A stretch of DNA of 12,593 nt, from NCBI GenBank assembly GCA_903824735.1, contig CAIJXO010000019.1:1-12593 (forward strand), in the 5' to 3' direction. This stretch comes from an uncultured bacterium (GTDB lineage: Bacteria > Patescibacteriota > Minisyncoccia > Phycocordibacterales > GWA1-40-21). Positions within the stretch are counted from its first letter, which is position 1, and each line of letters begins with the position of its first letter. The notes under the pieces were generated by a model, which worked only from the letters and a program-made list of their open reading frames with translations, was not told the origin of the DNA and made no database searches. Shown piece by piece: positions 4,974 through 11,579 of this stretch. Position numbers and translations under genes: made by a program.

Positions 4974-6662
4974 CTATTCCTCTTCTGTTTCAATGTCAAT
5001 AACTCTGCCTAATTCGGCAATAGAACTGACACCTTTCAATACCCGCAGAATTCCATCCTGCTTCATATCCAAAAGATTTTGCGAAGCCGCGGCCGCACGA
5101 ATATCACGGTCTGACGGATTTCCGACAATAGTTTCTTCAATTTCTTTTTTCATCAAGATAATTTCGGTGATAGCAATACGTCCTTTGTAGCCAGTTTTGT
5201 GGCACTTGTCACAACCGACAGCGTCCCAGACTTTCTCGGTTTGTAGACCTTCGACGTAAGTTTTATCGTTGATTGAAGCCACGGTTCGGTCGACCAGGGC
5301 CTTTTCCTTTAAGGTTGGGTCTCTCTGTATTTTACAGTCTGGGCACAATTTTCGCACCAGTCTTTGAGCCATCGCGACGTTTACGGCCGAAGAAATAATT
5401 TTTGGATTTACGCCAAGGTCAATCAAGCGGGGGAAAGCACCGGCGGCGGTGTTTGTGTGTAAAGTTGAAAATACCAAGTGACCAGTCAGCGCGGAGTTAA
5501 TCGCGATTGAGGCGGTTTCGCTGTCTCGAATTTCTCCCACCATGATTACATCTGGGTCCTGGCGCAAAGCGGAACGTAAACCGGACAAGAAAGTATATTC
5601 TTTTTCTTCTTCTACTTGAGTTTGCACAATTCCGGGCAAGTGATATTCGATTGGGTCTTCAATCGTAATAATTTTAATATCTGGTGAGTGAATCTTTTTC
5701 ATGAAGGCATAAAGGGTCGTCGTCTTACCGGAACCGGTCGGACCAGTAATCAAAAGCATACCGTTTGGTCTTTTTATCTGCTCAAGTAAGGTCGCCAAAG
5801 TTCTTTCCTGAATACCCAAATCTTCAAGTGGCACGGCAATCGACTTTGGATTCAAAAGTCTCATTACGATTGATTCATTATAAGCGCCAGGCAAGATTGA
5901 CGAGCGAATTTCAATATCATTGTCTAAAATTTTCACGCTAAAACGGCCGTCTTGAGCCGCATTTTTGATGTTGAGCTTCATTCCTGACAGTAATTTGATT
6001 CGGGAAAGTAAAAGCTCATAAGTTTCCGGGTCGAAAGTATAGACATTTATGAGCACACCATCAAGACGGAAACGAATGTTCACTTCCTTTTCTTCTGGCT
6101 CGACGTGCACATCGGAAGCCGATAGAGCAAGAGCGCCGGCGATCATCGCTTCCATCATCTTGGAAATCTTATAGGCTTTTTTCAAAACCAAGATTTCTTT
6201 GATAATTACTGAGACGTCTTCAATCTTTTTAATCTTGGCCATGAACTCGGTGACTTGAACCGTTGAAATATCAAAAGTTCCGGCCGTGCTGTTCACGGCG
6301 AAAGATAAATCCTTGTAGCGATCCCAAGCTTTTTCTAGGCTAGCATTTGTCGCCATGCTTATTTGTAGTTTGTAACCCTCTTCCTCCAGCTTTTTTAGAA
6401 TAATAGTTGCTTTGTCATTTTTGGGAGAAAAAAGAGCAACTTGAACCTTCTTTCCGACCTTATCAAAGGCGGCGATTTTGGCTTCGCGGGCCACTTCTTC
6501 GGGAATAAGGCGAAGAGCATCGGTATTTATAGGAATAGGCTTGAGGTCAACAAAGTTTAATCCATATTTAGTAGAAAGAATGCGCACGACGTCTTCTTCC
6601 TCACGTTTTTTCAGTTCCTCTAGGCGCTTTTCTTGTTTTTCTTCGTTATCAAAGTCGGTCAT
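4974..6662 (-). CDS. pilB: Type IV pilus assembly / type II secretion ATPase (PilB/GspE family)
   Basis: This 562-aa cytoplasmic hexameric ATPase drives pilus extension by extracting pilins from the inner membrane. An N-terminal domain (about residues 25-150, beginning after a Lys/Glu-rich helix) resembles the GspE/MshE N-terminal domain. The catalytic core shows ASDVHVEP (182-189), IRFRLDG (196-202), Walker A GPTGSGKTT (307-315), the Asp box ITIEDPIEY (332-340), Walker B VIMVGEIRD (372-380) and the His box TGHLVFSTLHTN (393-404). Two CxxC pairs (C440/C443 and C484/C487) form the zinc site typical of PilB/GspE rather than PilT retraction ATPases. Length is normal. The start is an ATG 9 nt after an extended -10. 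No other pilus gene is adjacent, though a prepilin-like small gene lies at 2870. Confidence 0.92.
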   Translation of the reverse strand: MTDFDNEEKQEKRLEELKKREEEDVVRILSTKYGLNFVDLKPIPINTDALRLIPEEVAREAKIAAFDKVGKKVQVALFSPKNDKATIILKKLEEEGYKLQISMATNASLEKAWDRYKDLSFAVNSTAGTFDISTVQVTEFMAKIKKIEDVSVIIKEILVLKKAYKISKMMEAMIAGALALSASDVHVEPEEKEVNIRFRLDGVLINVYTFDPETYELLLSRIKLLSGMKLNIKNAAQDGRFSVKILDNDIEIRSSILPGAYNESIVMRLLNPKSIAVPLEDLGIQERTLATLLEQIKRPNGMLLITGPTGSGKTTTLYAFMKKIHSPDIKIITIEDPIEYHLPGIVQTQVEEEKEYTFLSGLRSALRQDPDVIMVGEIRDSETASIAINSALTGHLVFSTLHTNTAAGAFPRLIDLGVNPKIISSAVNVAMAQRLVRKLCPDCKIQRDPTLKEKALVDRTVASINDKTYVEGLQTEKVWDAVGCDKCHKTGYKGRIAITEIILMKKEIEETIVGNPSDRDIRAAAASQNLLDMKQDGILRVLKGVSSIAELGRVIDIETEEE

Positions 6663-6671
6663 ATGTAAAAC

Positions 6672-6677
6672 ATAATA
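6672..6677 (-). promoter_or_regulatory. Extended -10 box of pilB (leaderless type)
   Basis: The reverse strand reads TGCTATTAT, ending 9 nt before the pilB ATG at 6662. It is divergent from, and only 12 bp away from, the -35 of cassette 2. Confidence 0.6.
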
Positions 6678-6689
6678 GCATATAACCGC

Positions 6690-6718
6690 TTGACTGTTAA
6701 TTTACGCGGGTGTCTAAT
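6690..6718 (+). promoter_or_regulatory. Promoter of cassette 2
   Basis: TTGACT (6690-6695), a 17-bp spacer ending CGGGTG, then TCTAAT (6713-6718). It shares CGCTTGACT and the GGGTG-TNTAAT junction with the cassette 3 promoter. Confidence 0.65.
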
Positions 6719-6746
6719 GGTAGCAGTTAACGGAAAGGAGACGGCG

Positions 6747-6947
6747 ATGAGAATGCTCTTTATGATGTTAGTCGGCGCGGCGCTTCTGGAAACGGCGTGT
6801 GTTAACCAGCAGAGGCAGAATGCCTTTGGCTTCAACGACGAGAACTGGAACAAGCCGAAGCTCTGGCAGACACCTCCGGGGCCGCCACTGGTCGGTCAAC
6901 TGCCAGATCCGCCCACGAGGCCAAACGAGCCGGTCTCCGTGAGATAA
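6747..6947 (+). CDS. Small probable lipoprotein, Pro-rich (66 aa)
   Basis: I do not recognise the family. The protein begins MRMLFMMLVGAALLETAC, a hydrophobic signal-like segment ending in Cys18. A lipobox is plausible, but the position three before the Cys is Glu rather than the usual Leu, so lipidation is uncertain. The mature part is polar then Pro-rich (TPPGPPLVGQLPDPPTRP), with no further cysteine, suggesting an extended surface peptide. The start is the ATG at 6747, 6 nt after AAAGGAG (6734-6740); a TTG at 6690 would lie inside the promoter. G+C is about 58% by hand count, far above the adjacent pilB or tsaE. It has the same codon length (66 aa) as the cassette 1 protein, but no sequence similarity is evident. 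Confidence 0.6.
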   Translation: MRMLFMMLVGAALLETACVNQQRQNAFGFNDENWNKPKLWQTPPGPPLVGQLPDPPTRPNEPVSVR

Positions 6948-6965
6948 ACGGAGGGTGGCACGAGA

Positions 6966-7000
6966 CAAGCGCGTTTTGGGATAATACCCTGGCGCGCTTG
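6966..7000 (+). terminator. Hairpin after cassette 2, overlapping the next promoter
   Basis: CAAGCGCG (6966-6973) pairs perfectly with CGCGCTTG (6993-7000), and an inner GGG/CCC pair closes a 6-nt loop. The T-rich stretch after it is weak (ACTTTTGCC). The last three bases, TTG, are also the start of the cassette 3 -35 box. Confidence 0.55.
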
Positions 7001-7026
7001 ACTTTTGCCTATTTTGGGTGTATAAT
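6998..7026 (+). promoter_or_regulatory. Promoter of cassette 3
   Basis: TTGACT (6998-7003), a 17-bp spacer ending TGGGTG, and a perfect TATAAT (7021-7026). It is the strongest of the three related promoters and predicts a leader of about 30 nt. Confidence 0.8.
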
Positions 7027-7063
7027 TCTAAGATTCCCTTAACAATCAAGAAAGGAGGGGAAT

Positions 7064-7447
7064 ATGAATAAGATCTTTATCAAGATGATGTTGGTGTTGG
7101 TCACGGTGGTTCTGTCTGGCGGTTGTGCCACTAACCAGGGTTCGTTCCAGATTATCAAGTCCTGGAAGGAACTTGGCCCTACTTACTTGTGGGGGCGGAA
7201 CGACCTTCCGTTTCCCACCCAAGAGGTATGGCATGACGGGCCGGGATTCCACGACCATTTCAATACCGCAGATAACGACTCGTGGAAACACGATCGGGAC
7301 TGCGAGAAAAATGAGCGTGCTAAGCCGACCGGCGTGAACATTGTCCAGCAGGGCAATGGAAACCTGGTGAAGATGGACAACAGTACCACCATCATCAACA
7401 ACAATACCACCATCATCAACCGTCCTCAGAGAAAGAAAGGCAACTGA
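7064..7447 (+). CDS. Small probable lipoprotein with Asn-rich repeat tail (127 aa)
   Basis: I do not recognise the family. The N-terminus is a signal-peptide-like MNKIFIKMMLVLVTVVLSGGC, with Cys21 as probable lipidation site; the Leu is four rather than three residues before Cys. The middle (22-95) is Trp/His/Asp-rich and hydrophilic (SWKELGPTYLWGRNDLPF, FHDHFNTADNDSWKHDRD). The tail changes character: NIVQQGNGNLV fits the curlin-type spacing I-x-Q-x-G-x-x-N-x-V, then TTIIN occurs twice in a 7-residue period, encoded by an exact 15-nt direct repeat (7385-7399, 7406-7420). A strand-forming surface tail is possible. A strong Shine-Dalgarno, AAAGGAGG (7051-7058), sits 5 nt before the ATG. G+C is about 51%, higher than neighbours. 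Confidence 0.65.
   Translation: MNKIFIKMMLVLVTVVLSGGCATNQGSFQIIKSWKELGPTYLWGRNDLPFPTQEVWHDGPGFHDHFNTADNDSWKHDRDCEKNERAKPTGVNIVQQGNGNLVKMDNSTTIINNNTTIINRPQRKKGN
7385..7420 (+). repeat. Short direct repeat inside the cassette 3 gene
   Basis: ACCACCATCATCAAC occurs at 7385-7399 and again at 7406-7420, a 21-nt period that is in frame and yields two TTIIN units. Confidence 0.85.
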
Positions 7448-7459
7448 GGTCTGTCTGTC

Positions 7460-7493
7460 GAGCGCGCACTGGGTTCTATTCCCGGGCGCGCTC
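7460..7493 (+). terminator. Hairpin after cassette 3
   Basis: GAGCGCGC (7460-7467) pairs perfectly with GCGCGCTC (7486-7493), with an inner GGG/CCC pair closing a 7-nt loop, followed by TTCTAATTTT. The layout closely parallels the hairpin at 6966-7000. The T-tract is interrupted, so efficiency is uncertain. Confidence 0.65.
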
Positions 7494-7507
7494 TTCTAAT
7501 TTTGTGC

Positions 7508-7513
7508 TAGAAT
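7508..7513 (+). promoter_or_regulatory. Extended -10 box of tsaE (leaderless type)
   Basis: TGCTAGAAT ends 6 nt before the ATG at 7520, just downstream of the cassette 3 hairpin. There is no Shine-Dalgarno. Confidence 0.6.
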
Positions 7514-7519
7514 AGGGAT

Positions 7520-7972
7520 ATGAAAATTATAAGCAAAAGCTTGGCCGAGACTGACAAGGTGGCGCGCGATTTTTTAAAGGAACTGCAAGATTTTAAAAAG
7601 ACTAATCAAAATGCCGGTGGGGCAGTCGTCGTTGGACTTTTTGGGGAGCTTGGTTCAGGTAAGACAACTTTTTCTCAGGCACTGGGACGACATTTGCGAA
7701 TTAATGAATTTATGACCAGCCCGACTTTCGTCATTGAAAAGATTTACAAACTCGATGGTAAAAATGATTTTACCAATTTAATTCATATTGATGCTTATCG
7801 CCTAGAAAAAGGCCGCGAGCTTGAAGTTTTGGGTTTCAAAGAATTATTAAAGGACCCACAAAATTTGATTTTGATCGAATGGCCAGAGCGCGTGGCGGAT
7901 ATTTTGCCTGATAATATGGTAAAGATCTATTTTAAATTTATTTCCGAGAATGAAAGAGAAATCGAAAAATAG
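7520..7972 (+). CDS. tsaE: tRNA threonylcarbamoyladenosine biosynthesis ATPase TsaE
   Basis: This 150-aa P-loop protein assists the TsaB-TsaD complex in making the t6A37 modification of ANN-decoding tRNAs; its ATPase is thought to drive turnover of the complex. Visible motifs: Walker A GELGSGKTTF (42-51), the switch-like SPTF (67-70) that follows a short helix, HIDAYRL (89-95), and the family's IEWPERV (119-125). Length is typical. It is the first gene of a tight rightward run: polA begins 23 nt before its stop, implying one transcript and translational coupling. tsaB, tsaC and tsaD are not in the window. Confidence 0.92.
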   Translation: MKIISKSLAETDKVARDFLKELQDFKKTNQNAGGAVVVGLFGELGSGKTTFSQALGRHLRINEFMTSPTFVIEKIYKLDGKNDFTNLIHIDAYRLEKGRELEVLGFKELLKDPQNLILIEWPERVADILPDNMVKIYFKFISENEREIEK

Positions 7973-10379
7973 TCTATATGTTTTACTCGACGTTCACGCG
8001 ATAATTCATCGAGCCTATCACGCTCTGCCGGATTTTGCGACGAGCAAGGGCGAACCGACTGGCGCGCTGTATGGTCTCTCGACCATGCTTCTAAAAATCA
8101 TTACCGATATCAAACCGGACTATATTTTGGCTTGTTACGATTTACCCAAGCCTACTTATCGCCACGAAGCTTACAAAGATTACAAAGCCGGCCGAGCTAA
8201 GACTGATGATGCCCTAGTCGAGCAGTTGAAAAAGTCACGCGATATTTTTGAAGCTTTAAATATTCCGATTTTTGCTAAGGAAGGTTTTGAAGCCGATGAT
8301 ATGATCGGTACACTTTCTCGAATTATTGCCGAAGATAAAAATAATGAAGTCGTGATTGCCTCTGGGGACATGGATACTCTGCAGTTGGTTGTGGGTGATA
8401 AGGTCCGTGTTTATACTCTGAAAAAAGGTATTAAAGACACTATCATTTACAATGAAAAAGCGGTACTGGAGCGTTTTGGCTTTGCGCCGACCTTACTGCC
8501 AGATTACAAAGGTCTACGTGGCGACCCATCGGACAATATTATCGGCATTAAAGGGATTGGTGAAAAAACCGCCAGTATTTTAATTCAAAACTTCGGGACA
8601 ATTGAAAGTATTTATAAAAAGTTAAAAGCCAAAGGTGGTGAGGAGGCTTTCAAAAAAGCGGGAATCACCGAGCGTATCATTGGTCTTTTGAAAGAAGGTG
8701 AAGAAGAAGCTCAATTCTCTAAAATGCTCGGTACAATCCGTAAAGATGCGCCGATCGAACTTTCGACACCGGAGAAAAAATGGAAAGAGGGTGTCAGTTT
8801 CGAGAAGATAAATAAAGTTTGGCTGGATTTGGAATTTAGAACTCTTGGTGCCAGATTGAAAGAGGTTCTTGCTGGAAAAGTTGTTGCCGCGGAAAGCAAG
8901 AAAGTGGAAAAGACTGAGGGTGTTGATAATAAAGAAACCCTTTTCGATACCACTTCGCCCGAGGACAAAAAACTTATTAAAGAGGCGAGTATCTTGCTCT
9001 GGATTTTGAATTCTAATTTAACAACGCCGGAGCTGTCCGATATTTTAGGTTTTTCTGGTAAGGATAATATTAAAGAGGCACATGAGACCCTGCTGAAAGA
9101 GGTTCAGGAGAAGAAACTGGATAGTGTGTACGAAAAAATCGAGAAGCCGCTAATTGCTATTGTCGATAAAATGCATGAACGAGGAATTGTCGTCGATAAA
9201 GAATTTTTGCAAAAACTTTCAATCACTCATCATAAGGAGCTGTCATCGCTTGAGAAACAGATTTGGAAGATTGCAGGTGAAGAGTTCAATATCAATTCAC
9301 CAAAGCAGATGGGGGAAGTCTTGTTCGTAAAGATGGGGTTGAAGGCTAAAAATCAAAAGAAAACGGCTGGCGGCAAAGTTTCCACGAAAGAGTCAGAGCT
9401 AGAAAAACTACGAGAACTTAGCCCGATTATTCCGCTTATTTTGGAATACCGCGAGTTGCAAAAAATGCTTTCGACTTATATTGATAATATTCCAAACATG
9501 GTCACGGCTGATGGGCGACTACACGCTAGATTCTTACAAGCGGGCACTACGACAGGTAGAATGTCAGCCGCTGATCCCAATTTACAGAATATTCCAAACC
9601 GCACGACACTCGGTCGTGAAATCCGTCAGGCCTTTCGGGCCAGCGTCGGGTACAAATTAGTCGCTTTTGATTATTCGCAGGTGGAGCTCCGCATCGCTGC
9701 GTTTCTGTCTGGCGACAAAAAGCTGATCGATATTTTTAAAAAGGGCGAAGACGTCCACACCGCTGTTGCGGCCGAAGTGTTTGGTGTGCCAGTCGATAAA
9801 GTAGACAAAGAAATGCGTCGTCGCGCCAAGATAATTAACTTCGGCATCATGTACGGTATGGGTGTGTCGGCTCTGAAAGTAAATCTTGGCACCGATCGAG
9901 CCGAAGCGCAGAAATTTTACGACGATTATTTTGAAAAGTTTAATGGCCTAGCCAAATATCTTGATCAAGTAAAAGCCGATGCCTTGCGCCTTGGTTACAC
10001 TGAGACTTTTTTTGGTCGTCGTCGCTACTTTGAGGGTTTGAAATCTAAACTGCCTTTTATGCGCGCCATGGCTGAGCGCATGGCCATCAATGCACCGATT
10101 CAAGGAACTGAAGCCGATATTGTAAAGTTGGCCATGTCTAAAGTTGATGAGATCTTATCAGAAGGGGCCTATCTTTTATTGCAGGTGCACGACGAATTGG
10201 TTTATGAAATCAAAGTAGACTTAATAAAAGAGCTGGCGCCAAAAATTAAAAAAATATTGGAAAGCATTATTGACCCCAAGGAAACTAAGGGCATAACCTG
10301 TACTGTCGACATTAAAGTCGGGGACAATTGGGGCGAGATGAATACCCGTCCGACCGGGTCATCCGGGCGGGAAGTTTAA
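7950..10379 (+). CDS. polA: DNA polymerase I, lacking a full 3'-5' exonuclease domain
   Basis: An 809-aa family A polymerase for primer removal, gap filling and repair. Residues 1-300 form the 5'-3' nuclease (LLDVHAIIHRAYHAL, EADDMIG at 114-120, SGDMDTLQL 138-146, LRGDPSDNI 189-197, then a helix-hairpin-helix GIKGIGEKTA). Residues about 310-395 are a low-complexity linker plus a small remnant; the DEDD proofreading motifs are absent, as in Taq polymerase, so 3'-5' editing is not expected. The polymerase domain has motif A DYSQVELR (574-581), motif B RRAKIINFGIMYG (624-636) and motif C QVHDE (745-749). The usual end is about NWGEM (793-797); the extra 12 residues (NTRPTGSSGREV) are encoded by a GC-rich hairpin. 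The start overlaps tsaE by 23 nt and no own promoter is evident. Confidence 0.96.
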   Translation: MKEKSKNSLYVLLDVHAIIHRAYHALPDFATSKGEPTGALYGLSTMLLKIITDIKPDYILACYDLPKPTYRHEAYKDYKAGRAKTDDALVEQLKKSRDIFEALNIPIFAKEGFEADDMIGTLSRIIAEDKNNEVVIASGDMDTLQLVVGDKVRVYTLKKGIKDTIIYNEKAVLERFGFAPTLLPDYKGLRGDPSDNIIGIKGIGEKTASILIQNFGTIESIYKKLKAKGGEEAFKKAGITERIIGLLKEGEEEAQFSKMLGTIRKDAPIELSTPEKKWKEGVSFEKINKVWLDLEFRTLGARLKEVLAGKVVAAESKKVEKTEGVDNKETLFDTTSPEDKKLIKEASILLWILNSNLTTPELSDILGFSGKDNIKEAHETLLKEVQEKKLDSVYEKIEKPLIAIVDKMHERGIVVDKEFLQKLSITHHKELSSLEKQIWKIAGEEFNINSPKQMGEVLFVKMGLKAKNQKKTAGGKVSTKESELEKLRELSPIIPLILEYRELQKMLSTYIDNIPNMVTADGRLHARFLQAGTTTGRMSAADPNLQNIPNRTTLGREIRQAFRASVGYKLVAFDYSQVELRIAAFLSGDKKLIDIFKKGEDVHTAVAAEVFGVPVDKVDKEMRRRAKIINFGIMYGMGVSALKVNLGTDRAEAQKFYDDYFEKFNGLAKYLDQVKADALRLGYTETFFGRRRYFEGLKSKLPFMRAMAERMAINAPIQGTEADIVKLAMSKVDEILSEGAYLLLQVHDELVYEIKVDLIKELAPKIKKILESIIDPKETKGITCTVDIKVGDNWGEMNTRPTGSSGREV
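10345..10371 (+). terminator. GC-rich hairpin at the polA 3' end
   Basis: CCCGTCCG (10345-10352) pairs with CGGGCGGG (10364-10371), 8 pairs including one G-T, with an 11-nt loop. It lies inside the polA reading frame, just before the TAA. The following AAGTTTAATAA is a poor T-tract, so it may be a repeat remnant, an mRNA 3' stabiliser or a weak terminator. Confidence 0.4.
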
Positions 10380-10387
10380 TAATACGC

Positions 10388-10393
10388 TATAAT
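10388..10393 (+). promoter_or_regulatory. -10 box of holA (leaderless type)
   Basis: A perfect TATAAT ends 7 nt before the ATG at 10401. The TG extension is absent (CGC). Confidence 0.6.
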
Positions 10394-10400
10394 TCGAAGT

Positions 10401-11144
10401 ATGTTTTTCTTGTTTCACGGAGACGATGCCCTAAAGGCGCGAAGCGCAGCGCAGAAGACTGTGGTGGCAGCTAAAAAGAAGCATGCTGATGCAGCGTTTT
10501 TTAAATTAAACAGTGAAAACTTTTCTGTCGATAAGCTTGATGAACTGATCGCCAGTCAGGGCCTATTCTTTTCAAAATTTCTCGTCTTTGCTGATCATGT
10601 CTGTGACGACACGGACATGTCTGAGTTGCTAGTCAAAAAACTTAAAGATATTAAAGAATCGCCAAACTTTTTTGTTTTTCTTGAGGGTAAACTTAATAAA
10701 AAGGAATTAGAAAAGTTTGAAAAACACGCAGAGAAAGTCGAGGAGTTTCTAAAGTTAGAAAGAAAACTGACCAAAAAAGAAGCACTAGCGGCTAAGGGGG
10801 AGAAAATAGATTTTTTCGAATTTGCGAATACCTTAGGTGATAAAAATAAAAAGTTACTTTGGACTTTGTACCAAGATGCTTTAGCTGAAAGTGTAAATTC
10901 GGAGGAAGTGCACGCGATGTTCTTTTGGCAGGTGAAATCAATGCTCGCGGCCATAAAATCGGCCAATGCCACTGATGCGGGGCTTAATCCTTACGTTTTT
11001 ACCAAGTCGAAAGCATACGCTAAAAATTACAGCGAAGAAAAACTAAAGAAGATGTCTTCGACTCTTTTTGATATATACCACAAGGCTCATCGAGGGGAGA
11101 TTGATTTTGCCGTGGCCCTTGAGAGATTTATTTTGGAAATCTGA
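10401..11144 (+). CDS. holA: DNA polymerase III delta subunit-like clamp-loader protein
   Basis: A 247-aa protein resembling the delta subunit, the wrench that opens the beta sliding clamp in the clamp loader. The N-terminus MFFLFHGDDALKARSAAQK matches the delta start ('hxxGxDxhhxxxxhxx'), and residues 35-60 (FKLNSENFSVDKLDELIASQGLFFSKFLVF) match its beta-binding region, followed by LEGKLNKK where delta proteins have 'D-K-R'. The C-terminal helical part has ALAERV-like content (FFWQVKSMLAAIK at 173-185). It is shorter than the usual ~340 aa, mainly through a reduced middle region. Without a profile comparison the assignment rests on the N-terminal pattern, size and helical content. It sits 21 nt after polA with its own -10 box, and its stop codon overlaps the dsbB promoter. 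Confidence 0.68.
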   Translation: MFFLFHGDDALKARSAAQKTVVAAKKKHADAAFFKLNSENFSVDKLDELIASQGLFFSKFLVFADHVCDDTDMSELLVKKLKDIKESPNFFVFLEGKLNKKELEKFEKHAEKVEEFLKLERKLTKKEALAAKGEKIDFFEFANTLGDKNKKLLWTLYQDALAESVNSEEVHAMFFWQVKSMLAAIKSANATDAGLNPYVFTKSKAYAKNYSEEKLKKMSSTLFDIYHKAHRGEIDFAVALERFILEI

Positions 11145-11150
11145 TATAAT
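11145..11150 (+). promoter_or_regulatory. Extended -10 box of dsbB (leaderless type)
   Basis: TGATATAAT: the hexamer begins directly after the holA TGA stop, whose TGA supplies the TGn extension. It ends 9 nt before the dsbB ATG at 11160. Confidence 0.6.
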
Positions 11151-11159
11151 CAAAGGGCT

Positions 11160-11579
11160 ATGCATTTTATTAAAAAGTATGCTCTGTATCTGATTTTTAT
11201 TATCTCGTTACTCGCCACCCTCGGTAGCTTTTACTTTAGTGAAATACTAGGCTGGCAAGCCTGCTCTCTTTGTTGGTATCAGCGAATCTTGATGATCCCA
11301 CTTGTCTTCATTTTGATCATCGGCATCTTGTTTAAAGATACGAAGTGCTATCGCTATGTCTTACCCCTATCCATTCTCGGCACGCTCGTTGCTTTATTCC
11401 ACAACCTGCTTTATTGGAAAGTCATACCCGAGACTGCTGTGCCATGCCTAAACGGTGTTTCTTGTACCGCCAAGTATTTGCAAATCTCAGGTTTTATTAC
11501 AATACCTCTTCTGTCCCTTTTCGCTTTTGCTTTGATTACGGTTTTAGTGTTAATGTATAAAAAGTATGAAAATAAATAA
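11160..11579 (+). CDS. dsbB: Disulfide bond formation protein DsbB/BdbC
   Basis: A 139-aa, four-helix membrane protein that reoxidises a DsbA-type partner and passes electrons to quinone. The segment after the first transmembrane helix carries the active-site pair CSLC (C35, C38) in the family motif ACSLCWYQR. The second periplasmic-side pair is C96 and C102 in PCLNGVSC. Hydrophobic helices lie at about residues 8-25, 42-58, 66-86 and 112-133. Length is typical of the BdbC/DsbB family. It overlaps the DsbA-like gene downstream by 14 nt, so the oxidant pair is co-translated. Outside-facing chemistry is expected, though this lineage may have a single membrane. Confidence 0.92.
   Translation: MHFIKKYALYLIFIISLLATLGSFYFSEILGWQACSLCWYQRILMIPLVFILIIGILFKDTKCYRYVLPLSILGTLVALFHNLLYWKVIPETAVPCLNGVSCTAKYLQISGFITIPLLSLFAFALITVLVLMYKKYENK

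Noticed and set aside
6706..6730. tRNA-like start (GCGGGTG followed by TAATGGTAGCAG)
   Set aside because: It resembles a tRNA acceptor/D-arm, but no anticodon stem, T-arm or acceptor partner follows; it is the spacer and -10 of cassette 2.
7046..7419. Reverse ORFs across cassette 3
   Set aside because: They only mirror the GC-rich cassette gene; there is no start signal, and the coding strand has a strong promoter and Shine-Dalgarno.
2777..7500. Integron cassettes
   Set aside because: The three small-gene units look modular, but I found no common attC-like recombination site at their borders and no integrase gene.
10595..10972. 125-codon reverse ORF
   Set aside because: It is antisense to holA and Ser/Phe-rich, as expected for the complement of a Lys/Glu-rich gene.
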